This document shows positions 7,593-16,125 of a stretch of DNA of 64,000 nt, in pieces. Within the stretch, counting starts at the first letter, position 1. Every line of letters begins with the position of its first letter. Both the position numbers and the translations under genes were made by a program. The notes beneath the pieces were generated by a model. That model was given only the letters and a program-made list of their open reading frames with translations. It did no database searches and had not been told where the DNA came from. This DNA comes from Synechococcus sp. MVIR-18-1. Lineage in GTDB: Bacteria; Cyanobacteriota; Cyanobacteriia; PCC-6307; Cyanobiaceae. The stretch spans positions 1,488,001-1,552,000 of the forward strand of contig NZ_CP047942.1 in NCBI RefSeq assembly GCF_014279835.1. The letters run 5' to 3'.

Positions 7593-8189
7593 ATGGATAC
7601 GCTGACGCTTCATCTTGAGCCAGGACAAGACCTACTGCTATCGCTTTCAGAGGTAGCCCAAGAGAAGCAGATCAGCGGATTCCTATTAGGAGTCGTGGGA
7701 AATTTGTCAAAAGCATCATTTCAATGTCCAGGACGCGATCAACCAACAGTTTTAGAGGGTGAGCTAGAAATCATCACCTTAAATGGAACCTTTGATGCAG
7801 ACGGAGTTCATCTCCACTTAAGTCTTTCAGATGGCGCATGTCAGGTTTGGGGAGGCCATCTAGAAAAAGGCTCACTGATACTGAAAGGGGCGGATCTTCT
7901 TCTGGGAATTCTCAAACAAGGTCAAGCAGCGCGAAGCAGAACCAAAACACGCTTAGAGATTGCGGTCCTTCCTGGATGTCCATGGTGCGCTAGTGCACTC
8001 AGGCTCTTAGAGGCTTATAACATTCCTCACCTGGTCATCACTGTTGACAATGACGTCACCTTCCAACAGTGTCAGCAACGTAGTGGGATGAATACCTTTC
8101 CACAAGTCTTTATTGATGGAACAACTATTGGCGGCTTCGATAGCCTTGAAAAACTACAACGTTCCGGCGAATTGCTCACACTCAAATGA
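7593..8189 (+). CDS. PCC (DUF296) domain - glutaredoxin fusion protein
   Basis: 198 residues with two unrelated domains. Residues 1-112 match the PCC/DUF296 domain: GFLLGVVGNLSKASF, ITLNGTF, HLHLSLSD and VWGGHL, in the usual order. Residues 119-198 are a glutaredoxin-like thioredoxin fold: LPGCPWC with the dithiol active site Cys129-Pro-Trp-Cys132, the cis-proline segment TFPQVFIDG (Pro170) and the GGFDSLEKL helix start. PCC domains occur alone in bacteria or with AT-hooks in plants; fusion to a glutaredoxin is not one I know as common. The second half would reduce disulfides or bind a cofactor; the ligand of the PCC half is unknown. It is probably cytosolic, as no signal is present. Confidence 0.85.
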   Translation: MDTLTLHLEPGQDLLLSLSEVAQEKQISGFLLGVVGNLSKASFQCPGRDQPTVLEGELEIITLNGTFDADGVHLHLSLSDGACQVWGGHLEKGSLILKGADLLLGILKQGQAARSRTKTRLEIAVLPGCPWCASALRLLEAYNIPHLVITVDNDVTFQQCQQRSGMNTFPQVFIDGTTIGGFDSLEKLQRSGELLTLK

Positions 8190-8228
8190 GCACAACCATT
8201 CTCAAAAGCAATCTAACAAAAACGATTT

Positions 8229-8534
8229 TTACTTCTCTCTAAACTGCTGCTTCTCATGAAGTAGCTCAGTTTCTAGTTGATGAATCAACTTCGTAACAAG
8301 CGCCTGAAATTCAGGCTGACAACCACGGAAAGCTGCTTTATGACGAATCGGCTCGTTTCGCGTTCTTAGATCCGTCAGCATCAGCTGCAAGGCATCAATT
8401 TTTGCTGAAAAATTCATGGCTGAGTGGGTCTCATCAAATGAGGCTATGACACCGTTGGGTCCTTGAGAAGCATTTGTAACCGAAGCATTGAAACTAGCTC
8501 TAGCAAAAGCAAAAAGCATGCAACAAACGATCAA
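8229..8534 (-). CDS. Hypothetical protein
   Basis: 101 residues with a weakly hydrophobic start (MIVCCMLFAFARA) and a helical, charged C-terminus (LVTKLIHQLETELLHEKQQF). Family not recognised. Convergent to the fusion gene. Confidence 0.45.
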   Translation of the reverse strand: MIVCCMLFAFARASFNASVTNASQGPNGVIASFDETHSAMNFSAKIDALQLMLTDLRTRNEPIRHKAAFRGCQPEFQALVTKLIHQLETELLHEKQQFREK

Positions 8535-8719
8535 AGAACATTAAATCTCTAAAGCCAAGATCAATGAACGTAGTAAACGACCACAAGATCAGGAATAAAT
8601 GATCAAGACAATCAACAACCAACCGTTCTGTTAATCAGCAAATCAGGGATTCTAAATAGTATAATTACAAAGTTCAAGTCATACCCATCAGGGATAATAA
8701 TTTCAGGAGAAACCTGTCA

Positions 8720-8938
8720 ATGTCCATCAGAAGCTGCCCGCGCTGTGGATCAACCTCCATCAGAGCTGATCGCTCCCTTGGTGGACGCTTGGTCTGCATG
8801 AACTGCGGTGCAGCAGTTGGGCAGGGACAAACCACGCGAACCAATCAAAATTCAATGCGTCAAGTCAATCGGCAATGGATTTGGTGGGCTATTGGTCTTG
8901 GCACACTGCTCATTGTGATCGCCATTCAATCAAGCTGA
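8720..8938 (+). CDS. Zinc-ribbon protein with C-terminal membrane helix
   Basis: 72 residues: an N-terminal four-cysteine zinc ribbon (CPRCGS...CMNCGA) and one transmembrane helix (about 49-69, WIWWAIGLGTLLIVIAIQ). Tail-anchored zinc-ribbon proteins of this size are common in marine cyanobacteria. An AGGAGA ribosome-binding site lies 9 bases upstream. Function unknown. Confidence 0.7.
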   Translation: MSIRSCPRCGSTSIRADRSLGGRLVCMNCGAAVGQGQTTRTNQNSMRQVNRQWIWWAIGLGTLLIVIAIQSS

Positions 8939-9140
8939 CTTTATTTATTAGGAACGAATCAGAGATTAAAGTTGTACGTATCAAGCAAGACAAAATCCAG
9001 GCATCACAACACTCCTAAATTTACTACAAAAAGTGCAAAGAGATTGAAATTTCAAGCAAGATCATAAACATCAAGAGGGTAAGCTATCTGTTCAATGAAT
9101 AACTCAACCCTAAGACAATTGATAGAAGCACAAAGAATAG

Positions 9141-9653
9141 TCAAAGGGGAGTGAAATATCTCCATGGAATACCAAACGTCGCAAGTGCATGACCATTATC
9201 GCCCAAATCTGCAGGAAAGACGGCTGCAATCGCTAACTCATCATCCTCAAAGCATGTACGAGATTTAACAACAAAACTAGCTAGATCGTCAGCACCCCAC
9301 ATCAAGGTCCCCGCTTTTTTTTCTTCTTGATAGTCCGCAAAAACATCTGCGAACTCATTTCCATGCTGACCATTGAGCATCTCATCAATAGCAGCATCAG
9401 GCCCACGGTCTGGGTAAATATCAAACAATTGACGGATTAAGGGATGATCAATTTTAGTTGAAACGCGCAAAACATTTCCCAAACTACCAACTGACGATTG
9501 CATCAACACGGGTGGCTCAAGTCGAGCATCGATAACAGCAACTGGAAGGTTGAAATCCCATACCAGACGCTCTCTCACATCAGCAGCTATCACAGTCAGT
9601 GGTTGAGAAAACTGCTCCACCAATCGTTTAACGCGGTCTTCTGAAATAGTCAT
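9141..9653 (-). CDS. Hypothetical cytosolic protein
   Basis: 170 residues, no signal or membrane helix, acidic, mixed alpha/beta by eye (LTVIAADVRERLVWDFNLPVAVIDARL). I recognise no family or catalytic motif. It stands alone, with AT-rich non-coding DNA on both sides. Confidence 0.6.
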   Translation of the reverse strand: MTISEDRVKRLVEQFSQPLTVIAADVRERLVWDFNLPVAVIDARLEPPVLMQSSVGSLGNVLRVSTKIDHPLIRQLFDIYPDRGPDAAIDEMLNGQHGNEFADVFADYQEEKKAGTLMWGADDLASFVVKSRTCFEDDELAIAAVFPADLGDNGHALATFGIPWRYFTPL

Positions 9654-9930
9654 GCATACAAAATAACGCTTAAAAACGACTGCTGTTAAGGCCTATCAAA
9701 TTGAGAACAACAGAAGTGCTCACGCCAACGAGCCATCGAATTGCTCAACAGCAACCAAAAGCACAAATCCAGTCTCAATACACTCAGATCCAAAAATTGA
9801 GATGCAAAGATTAATTCTTCATCAATCAAACATCACAAAGTTGAGAGAATAAAGAGCAATTGTTTAAATGAAGATTCTAAATAAAATCCACTAGCAACAC
9901 AAGTATGCCCTGGCAGTTTGTTTTAAAAAA

Positions 9931-10071
9931 TCAAACGATTGAATCGGCATACATCCACATGGCTGTCATCACTCCTACAGCAATTGTGATCATCAGTACG
10001 CTCATGCTGATGGTATTAAAACGGATTCGCCTTTGAATTTCTGCCATAATTTTTATGCCTAGAGCTTCCAT
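9931..10071 (-). CDS. Small membrane protein candidate
   Basis: From ATG 10071, 46 residues: a basic N-terminus (KIMAEIQRRIRF) then one hydrophobic helix (SMSVLMITIAVGVMTAMWMY). The frame is open upstream to 10233, but the extension does not look protein-like. Unrecognised family. Confidence 0.4.
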   Translation of the reverse strand: MEALGIKIMAEIQRRIRFNTISMSVLMITIAVGVMTAMWMYADSIV

Positions 10072-10094
10072 GACAATACGACGAAAAAAAGATT

Positions 10095-10352
10095 GTGACG
10101 AATTCTTATTATTCCTTCGTGAAAGAGTTAACTCAGTGGATCTTATCCGAGCAAAAAACCAGTGAGGCCAACGGGTCTCAGCCATTACAAGCCAGGCCGG
10201 ATGAGAGGAAACTTGAGCAAAGGCTAGATCCATTGAGCAGTGCGCTCAAAATAGATGGATCAGTAAAGACAGGAACCATCAATGGATCAAACAGTCAATT
10301 CAGATTCAGAGCCATTGATCCAATGCCTCTGAATCCATGTTTTAACAGCTAA
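10095..10352 (+). CDS. Doubtful hypothetical ORF
   Basis: GTG start; 85 residues, polar (KELTQWILSEQKTSEANGSQ), with imperfect repeats of the kind GATCCATTGA/ATCAATGGATC in its 3' half. It is divergent from the small membrane protein. It may be non-coding; nothing else fills the stretch to 10459. Confidence 0.25.
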   Translation: MTNSYYSFVKELTQWILSEQKTSEANGSQPLQARPDERKLEQRLDPLSSALKIDGSVKTGTINGSNSQFRFRAIDPMPLNPCFNS

Positions 10353-10459
10353 GTTTGACCGGCCTTCAAATGATGAAACGAATTCTGACTCAAGGACAAG
10401 ACCAATTCCAAGAGTATGGAATCAATCATCTGTAGAATTTAAAAAGAGACAGCAATGGG

Positions 10460-10846
10460 ATGCAGATTCTCAACCATAAAAATCAGGCCCTCGTAATAGC
10501 ACTGCTGGCAGGATTAACGGTACTCAACCCTGTATCTGCAGACGATGAACAAAAGGGAGATCAAATTAACATAGGATTATCAGAAGAACTCAGCAAAATC
10601 TCAATCAAGAAAATTCGGAAACTGGGAGGTAAAGAGTTTTCCTATCAAAATGCAGACAACAATATCATCCTTGTAAAATGTAATTCAGACATGATCTTGG
10701 TAAAATACTGGTATGTCAATAAGCTGGATAGTTCCACCCGGCAAGAAGCTACAAGCAAGATGCACTGGCATAGGGCAGCGCCCAAATCTCAAACACAACG
10801 AGAGAGCGAATTATTATGCAGTTCCAACAACAATCAGAGGAAATGA
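10460..10846 (+). CDS. Secreted hypothetical protein
   Basis: 128 residues with a signal peptide (HKNQALVIALLAGLTVLNPVSA). The mature part is polar with two cysteines (VKCNSD, ELLCSS). Not recognised. AGAGACAG precedes the start as a weak ribosome-binding site. Confidence 0.5.
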   Translation: MQILNHKNQALVIALLAGLTVLNPVSADDEQKGDQINIGLSEELSKISIKKIRKLGGKEFSYQNADNNIILVKCNSDMILVKYWYVNKLDSSTRQEATSKMHWHRAAPKSQTQRESELLCSSNNNQRK

Positions 10847-11125
10847 ATCCCCCACGCGCTAACAAGTCAAGACAGATTTAAAATACCGAGCAAACAAAAA
10901 ATATTGATAAAATAGCTTACATTACAATGCAAAGTCCGCATTCTATTCAGATTTAAGCACTTTTCTTGAATTTGAATTACACACAGCCAATCAAGCATGT
11001 GGTCAACTCTTAGGCACCAAAGCTGTTATCACATTGTACAAGCCTCCAATCATAATAAAATGCAAAGAATATAGAATCAATCTCATCTAAAATCACAAGC
11101 CATGGATATTATTATTTCAAAGCTC

Positions 11126-11308
11126 CTATCTAAACACATTGCCACCACCCATGTGCCATGCAGCGCAATTAGCAGAAAACAACTGCCCTCCATCATCCAC
11201 ATCTGCAGCAATAGCGAATGAAGGCATCATGAGGCTAAGAAGGGCTACTAAAGCGATTGAACTGATGTGACACATGACAAGACGAAAAAACAGTTGGATT
11301 TTTCTCAA
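11126..11308 (-). pseudogene. Remnant of a cytochrome c6 gene
   Basis: 60 codons: a signal-peptide-like start and then [19 protein letters not shown]. This aligns with RGGQIFNTNCAACHAGGGN of the intact cytochrome c6 at 19180-19521. The haem motif CAACH has become CAAWH through one base (TGC to TGG), which removes a covalent haem attachment. The frame stops shortly after GGGN, so the helices and the axial methionine are absent. Read as a dead duplicate; a short expressed peptide cannot be excluded. Confidence 0.75.
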
Positions 11309-11411
11309 ATGACAGCTTTTTCAATGCAAGCCGAGTAGAGCTTCATTTTTGTTTTGTAAAGTCGAACCAAAAACCGAACAGACTGGTACAGAACGTTTGA
11401 TCCACTGAGCC

Positions 11412-11897
11412 ATGATTCGAAATGTGCTGTCTGCACTTTTCGCCTTTGTACTGGTGGCCTGCTTCCTCATGAGTCCTTCAACAGCTAACGCTTGTGTGGA
11501 AGGATTGGCCTGGGGTATGCCCCAATCAGAGATCAACGACCACCTCAATGGTGCGGTCAGGCAAGAAGACTTGAACCATCAACGCTTGATCGCTCGTAAC
11601 ATCCATCTCGATCAATTACCTGTTTCTCAGCTCACGTTGGACATGAACGAGCAGGGAGGGCTTGCATCACTGGCCTACGAATTCAGCATGGATGACATGA
11701 CCGAGGTTCTTGCTGGTTTGAGTGCTCGGCACGGCAAGCCAATCAGCACATCGATCAAAGAAGACCACTATGAGGATCAGCTCTGGGTTTGGAACACAGG
11801 TGAGGACCTGATTACAGCCGTAAAACGAACGAGCGGCAATGTACAGAAATTTTTGATTTCCTACCGACCAAGTCGACTCAACCCCAAAACGCTTTAA
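11412..11897 (+). CDS. Secreted hypothetical protein
   Basis: 161 residues with a signal peptide (VLSALFAFVLVACFLMSPSTANA). The mature protein has alternating hydrophobic strands (LTLDMNEQGGLASLAYEF) and a single Cys at its N-terminus (ACVEGLAWGMPQSEI). WGMPQSEIN resembles the WGMS-type opening of periplasmic proteins in which one turn begins each module. Not assigned. Confidence 0.65.
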   Translation: MIRNVLSALFAFVLVACFLMSPSTANACVEGLAWGMPQSEINDHLNGAVRQEDLNHQRLIARNIHLDQLPVSQLTLDMNEQGGLASLAYEFSMDDMTEVLAGLSARHGKPISTSIKEDHYEDQLWVWNTGEDLITAVKRTSGNVQKFLISYRPSRLNPKTL

Positions 11898-12065
11898 CCC
11901 CGGCTTGTTTTGAATCTTTATAGATCGAAGCTGGTTTCGTGTACATCGTTGGAAGCCTTTAAATCATCTAGCAAAGTGCAAAGCCTTGATCAAAAATTCC
12001 AATGAAGCGTTTCTTCCCCTGAAAATATTGCTATCACTAGAAAGAAGATACAATTACATCAGCTG

Positions 12066-12260
12066 ATGAGCGATTTTTTTTACTTTCTAGAAAGCTGGAG
12101 ATGGCCTTTAGCAATCGTTCTTTCCATCTTTTTTGTTAGTCGTGCCCTCATCGTGGTTGCAAGAATTGGAATCCGAGTTGAAATCTTCACGCGTCTACCC
12201 ATTCTTGTAGGAACTGGAAGCGAGCCGATCCAAGCGGAAGTAGGAAAAGTGCGGATCTAG
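12066..12260 (+). CDS. Small membrane protein
   Basis: 64 residues, one strong membrane helix (WPLAIVLSIFFVSRALIVVARIGI) and a polar C-terminus. No family recognised. Confidence 0.55.
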   Translation: MSDFFYFLESWRWPLAIVLSIFFVSRALIVVARIGIRVEIFTRLPILVGTGSEPIQAEVGKVRI

Positions 12261-12287
12261 GAGACACGCACTTAAGACTTTTTCATT

Positions 12288-12551
12288 TCAGCTCTGCTCG
12301 ATCTCTCTCTTGATCTCCTCTTCACTAAAGGAGTGTCGATGAGGATGGGTGATTTTCCATCCTTGAATCAAAAGAGCGCCCCCCCAACCGATAAGTGGAT
12401 AGATCGGCCAAAAAAAGCCAAACCCAGAAAAAGCCCACACCACAATTAAGAGACCATTCACCCAGAGGTAATTGATCACTTGATGGCGATAGGACCTCTT
12501 GCGGCTAAGACGGCTGATGGCATGACGCCGAGATTCTTCGTCGATTGTCAT
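12288..12551 (-). CDS. 2TM-domain protein
   Basis: 87 residues with two membrane helices (LWVNGLLIVVWAFSGFGFFW; FWPIYPLIGWGGALLIQGW) and a basic, His-containing connection (ITHPHRHSF). RKRSYRHQVINYLWVNGLL followed by FWPIYPLIGWG is the signature of the 2TM domain family (PF13239), otherwise often fused to histidine kinases. Stand-alone here; role unknown. Confidence 0.75.
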   Translation of the reverse strand: MTIDEESRRHAISRLSRKRSYRHQVINYLWVNGLLIVVWAFSGFGFFWPIYPLIGWGGALLIQGWKITHPHRHSFSEEEIKREIEQS

Positions 12552-12596
12552 CTGGCTATAGAGAATCCTTGGTGCTCTCTATAGCCAGTCATCCCC

Positions 12597-13640
12597 TTAA
12601 AAGCTAAAACTCACACCAGTTCCCACATGATGACTCCAGCCCTTACCCCAGCCTTCTCCACCTGCGGTGCTGTAGATAGGCTTCCAATGGGCAAATAACA
12701 CCACACTGTCTGCAAGTGGATATTCCATCCCAATCTCGCCGCCCCAATCTGTCCTCTGGGAAAGACCTGAGTAATCACCAGGTGAGTAAAAACGAGGCCC
12801 AGCAGTAAGGGTCACATTGAGCTGGTCAACAAAGAAGCCGAATCCAAGCCAGGTATCCGTATAATTTCCAATAAAAAGGCCGTCGGTCTCCCAACCGCTT
12901 CGATTTTCAACAGACACAAACACGCCATCTAGAACGGATTCAAGTCCATCTCCAAGGGCAAAGTTGAGATCGCCATCTCCAAAGGCATAAACGAGCTTGG
13001 CTCCCACCTCATTTTTCAGACCAACACTGTCTTCACCCTCATTACCGGTGACGTAATAAGGCCACCAAGACAATGACAATTCGAGGCGATCATTCGGTTG
13101 ATAACGGGCCTGCATAAAGCCCTTGATATCTGTACGACGGAACGGTGCTCCTGATCCATGGCCATGGCCTTCATGTCCAGCATGGGAATCGCCATGACCC
13201 TCCTCATGATCACCATGATCATCACCATGATCTTCAGCGTGATCCCCATGATCATCGCCGTGTTCATCGCCATGGCCGCCATGACCTCCCTCCTCAACAT
13301 GCACGCGACCATAAAAATGCTCTGCTTCTCCCCAAACCAGGGAGGGACCGATCTGTGCTTCGATCGCGAAACTTCCCTTATTGGGTAAGCCCCATTCCAG
13401 AACAGCACCGAACTGGCCATCAATGGCGTAGTGCTCTGGACGCCCCTCCAGATTGGTTTCGAAGCCGCCGTGGCCTTCAATCGTGACCACTGGCCGGGCC
13501 TTAAATTCACCCGGTTTGAGCTCCTCACCACCACCTCCGTGTGCTCCATGAGCTCGAACAGGATGAAAGGCAAGATCGCCTCCTAATAAAAGTCCTGCAA
13601 CAGCACCACCTTGAAGAACTCGACGCAAAATTAAATTCAT
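12597..13640 (-). CDS. His-rich putative outer-membrane zinc-locus protein
   Basis: 347 residues. Signal peptide (to about residue 30), mature N-terminus starting HGAHGGGG, then beta-strand-like segments. Between them lies a long metal-binding loop (about 114-162) of repeated HGD/HGDDHGDH units. The second half alternates aromatic and polar residues (LELSLSWWPYYVTG, LGFGFFVDQLNVTL, FAHWKPIY) and the chain ends VGTGVSFSF, with the C-terminal aromatic typical of outer-membrane beta-barrels. It lies 40 bases downstream of znuA on the same strand, so it is probably co-expressed with zinc uptake. Inferred role: binding or passing zinc at the outer membrane. Confidence 0.8.
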   Translation of the reverse strand: MNLILRRVLQGGAVAGLLLGGDLAFHPVRAHGAHGGGGEELKPGEFKARPVVTIEGHGGFETNLEGRPEHYAIDGQFGAVLEWGLPNKGSFAIEAQIGPSLVWGEAEHFYGRVHVEEGGHGGHGDEHGDDHGDHAEDHGDDHGDHEEGHGDSHAGHEGHGHGSGAPFRRTDIKGFMQARYQPNDRLELSLSWWPYYVTGNEGEDSVGLKNEVGAKLVYAFGDGDLNFALGDGLESVLDGVFVSVENRSGWETDGLFIGNYTDTWLGFGFFVDQLNVTLTAGPRFYSPGDYSGLSQRTDWGGEIGMEYPLADSVVLFAHWKPIYSTAGGEGWGKGWSHHVGTGVSFSF

Positions 13641-13680
13641 GACAATAAGAAATAGTTAGAAAAGAAGATAGAAATAGTTA

Positions 13681-14574
13681 TTAAATTGCAGCCCAACGCT
13701 GCTGAAGTTGAGACGCTCCCTTCTGATCACATTTGCCTCCTTGAGCATTTACAAAAATGCAAACATTGCTCGTTGCCGTTTGCACCAAGCTCTTCCCTGG
13801 TGCTTGCCCATCACCAAAAGGTACTTGCTTGGCAATCGGAAGCCCGCTACTCCGACTAATCCGTCGCATCGTTTTAGAAGGAGGAAGTGACTCGGGAAAG
13901 ATGGCCTTACTTCCAGAAGCTTTGATCGACTTGCTGATTGCAGACAAGCTCGAAGGACGCAATGTTCCCCCCGTGGTGTAATCATCCAGAACGGGAAGTT
14001 CACGAACGCCGTAACGCTTAGCCAAAAAATCGTAAGTGCGGTGACCGGTCACAAGCACACGCTGCTTTTCTGGAACGGTGGCAACTTGTTGACCGATCCA
14101 AACGCCAAGAGAAGCAAGAACGCGATCAGCCTTCGCGCGGCGCTGGTCAATTTGAGCATCACCGTTGGCATCAAACAAGGGTTTCAATCTCGATGCAACG
14201 GTGTTGGCCATTGCAATCACATTGGCTGGGTCATGCCAGATGTGGGGATCTTTTGCGGGGTTGTTGGGGACAGCAATATTTCCAACCTTTACAACGGTGC
14301 CTGGAATTCTGATCTTGTTTAACGCCGGCGTGAGGTTGTACCCGTTCAAGAGCACAATTTTTGCTTTCGCAAGATTTTGGCGATCAGCTGGGCGCAATGC
14401 CATGGAGTGCGGATCTGTGCCCGGCTTGATCAAACAGATCACTTTTGCTTGATTTCCCACCAAAGTGCGCGTGAGATCGCAAAGAATCCCGTCGGCAGCC
14501 ACCACGGTGGGAGTTGCCGTATTAGCTGCCGCCAGCAAAACACTTGCAAACGGTAAAGAAGCGATCAGGGGCAC
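13681..14574 (-). CDS. znuA: Zinc ABC transporter substrate-binding protein ZnuA
   Basis: 297 residues, cluster A-I metal-binding protein with a signal peptide. The visible metal ligands are His56 (DPHSM), His111 (DPHIWHDP) and His178 (VTGHRTYDF). Zinc-type proteins have His at this third position, where manganese-type MntC has Glu (compare 22468-23457). This and the Zur/Fur-like box 25 bases upstream favour zinc. There is no His-rich loop inside this protein; that function may be supplied by the neighbour downstream. Permease and ATPase genes lie immediately upstream on the same strand. Confidence 0.88.
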   Translation of the reverse strand: MPLIASLPFASVLLAAANTATPTVVAADGILCDLTRTLVGNQAKVICLIKPGTDPHSMALRPADRQNLAKAKIVLLNGYNLTPALNKIRIPGTVVKVGNIAVPNNPAKDPHIWHDPANVIAMANTVASRLKPLFDANGDAQIDQRRAKADRVLASLGVWIGQQVATVPEKQRVLVTGHRTYDFLAKRYGVRELPVLDDYTTGGTLRPSSLSAISKSIKASGSKAIFPESLPPSKTMRRISRSSGLPIAKQVPFGDGQAPGKSLVQTATSNVCIFVNAQGGKCDQKGASQLQQRWAAI

Positions 14575-14598
14575 TTGCGAGAGGAGAATTTCTAGAAA

Positions 14599-14613
14599 CG
14601 ATAATCATTCTCA
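14599..14613. promoter_or_regulatory. Zur/Fur-type box upstream of znuA
   Basis: CGATAATCATTCTCA is a 7-1-7 inverted repeat matching TGATAATCATTATCA at 13 of 15 positions, the consensus form of Fur-family boxes. It sits between the permease stop and the znuA start, 25 bases from the start codon, where a bound repressor would block znuA transcription. Zur is preferred over Fur because of the genes controlled. Confidence 0.75.
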
Positions 14614-14622
14614 TGAAAATGG

Positions 14623-15405
14623 CTAGGTACTTCTTCTTGCCAATGGGCAAAGCAACACAACGCAAGCCACACCAATCAAAGGACCTGGGGGGAGATTGAG
14701 AGGCAAGGCCAAAAGGAAGCCACCGCCACTCAGGGCCAAACCCACAACAGCTGCCTGAACCATTGCGGCACGAAGACTTTTTACCCGGCGTAGCCCTGGA
14801 AGAACCGGTGCGCATAGCAAGCCAATCACCAGAATCACTCCCACTGCTGCCATTGCACTGACAATCACCGCAGCAGTAACCGCAGACATGGCAAGCCGTA
14901 GACCTCGCACCGGCAGCCCCGCCGCCGCTGCACCCTCTGGATCAACACCCAAATAGACAAGCTGCCTATAGCGAGTGCCAAGAAGCAAGGCCACCGCAAG
15001 ACACGCCACCAAAACCCGGCATATATCAAGCCAACCCACCGTGAGCAAATCACCAAACAGCAAGGCCTCAAGATCCAGGCGCAAACCCAGCAAAGGGATC
15101 AGCAAAACGCCGAGCCCAAGAAAACCGGCAAGCACGGTATTGATCACAGCTTCCTCATTCAGCTTCGAGCTGCGCTGCAATCGTTCCGCCAGCAGGGAAC
15201 CAAGAATGCCGCTGATGATGCCCCCCACTGCTGGGTCAAAACCAAACGCAACGGATACCGCCAGTCCTGGAAGAACGGCATGGGAAATGAGGTTGGCCTG
15301 AAGCACCCGGCGCTGGGTCACTAACAGAGTTCCCATGACAGGACACAAAATCCCCACCAAAAGTGCCATCAACAGAGGCAACAACCAAAAAACGATCTCA
15401 TCCAC
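14623..15405 (-). CDS. znuB: Zinc ABC transporter permease ZnuB
   Basis: 260 residues, all-helical membrane protein of the ABC-3 family (about eight helices). LVTQRRVLQANLISHAVLPG matches the conserved segment in which the family contacts its ATPase, and the end LVIGLLCAPVLPGLRRV is likewise typical. It overlaps the ATPase gene by 8 bases, as in a tight operon. Confidence 0.88.
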   Translation of the reverse strand: MDEIVFWLLPLLMALLVGILCPVMGTLLVTQRRVLQANLISHAVLPGLAVSVAFGFDPAVGGIISGILGSLLAERLQRSSKLNEEAVINTVLAGFLGLGVLLIPLLGLRLDLEALLFGDLLTVGWLDICRVLVACLAVALLLGTRYRQLVYLGVDPEGAAAAGLPVRGLRLAMSAVTAAVIVSAMAAVGVILVIGLLCAPVLPGLRRVKSLRAAMVQAAVVGLALSGGGFLLALPLNLPPGPLIGVACVVLLCPLARRST

Positions 15406-16114
15406 AGTGATGATTCCCCGGATTGACTAAACCTTTAAGAGAGCTCCTCACCTCCGCAGGTGGGCCATCAGCAAGAACACGCCGATCAACCACGATCACG
15501 CGGTCATAGGAATCGAGCGCCTCACCCCAGTCATGACTACTCACCAGCAAGGTATGACCAGCATCAGCCAATTGGCGCATCAGGAATAACAACTGATCAC
15601 GAGAGGGCGGATCAATCGCAGCACAGGGTTCATCGAGAAGAAGCATGCGAGAGGGTTGTACCAAAGCGCGGGCCAGCAAAGCGCGTTGCTGCTGCCCACC
15701 TGAGAGTGCATCAAGGCGTCTGTTTCCAAGGTCTGCCAGCCCAACCCGTTGCATCGCAGCCTCCCGATCGCAGCACCCAAAGGCTTGACCGTTCATGGCT
15801 CCAAGATCCACGAGATCACGAACACTGATTGGGAACGACCAATCAATCCGACTGCGCTGAGGCATCAACACCACCCGTTCGCGGCAAGTTTCGATCGGAT
15901 CCCCATCGCAATAAACCGAGCCACTTGTCGGACGTAATTGCCCCTTAAGCACATGCAACAGAGTGGATTTACCGGCTCCATTTGCACCAACTAGAGCTGT
16001 CAATGTCCCTGATTGCAGCGACAGCGAGACGTTTTCCAAGACAACGTTATCGCCATATTGAACATTCACATCCCTTGCTCTGAGAACTGGCTCTTCCAAA
16101 AATTGAAACGTCAA
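15398..16114 (-). CDS. znuC: Zinc ABC transporter ATPase ZnuC
   Basis: 238 residues with all ABC motifs: Walker A GANGAGKST, Q-loop LMPQ, signature LSGGQQQR, Walker B MLLLDEPCAAID and the switch His in SSHDWGE. The ATPase drives import by the adjacent permease. It starts 11 bases after the preceding gene on the same strand. Confidence 0.9.
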   Translation of the reverse strand: MTFQFLEEPVLRARDVNVQYGDNVVLENVSLSLQSGTLTALVGANGAGKSTLLHVLKGQLRPTSGSVYCDGDPIETCRERVVLMPQRSRIDWSFPISVRDLVDLGAMNGQAFGCCDREAAMQRVGLADLGNRRLDALSGGQQQRALLARALVQPSRMLLLDEPCAAIDPPSRDQLLFLMRQLADAGHTLLVSSHDWGEALDSYDRVIVVDRRVLADGPPAEVRSSLKGLVNPGNHHCG

Positions 16115-16125
16115 GTTGGCTCAAC

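Noticed and set aside
13145-13573. Long alternative frames across the His-rich repeat of the barrel gene
   Set aside because: Repetitive CATGATC-type DNA keeps all frames open; the Met/Ile- or His-rich translations are by-products.
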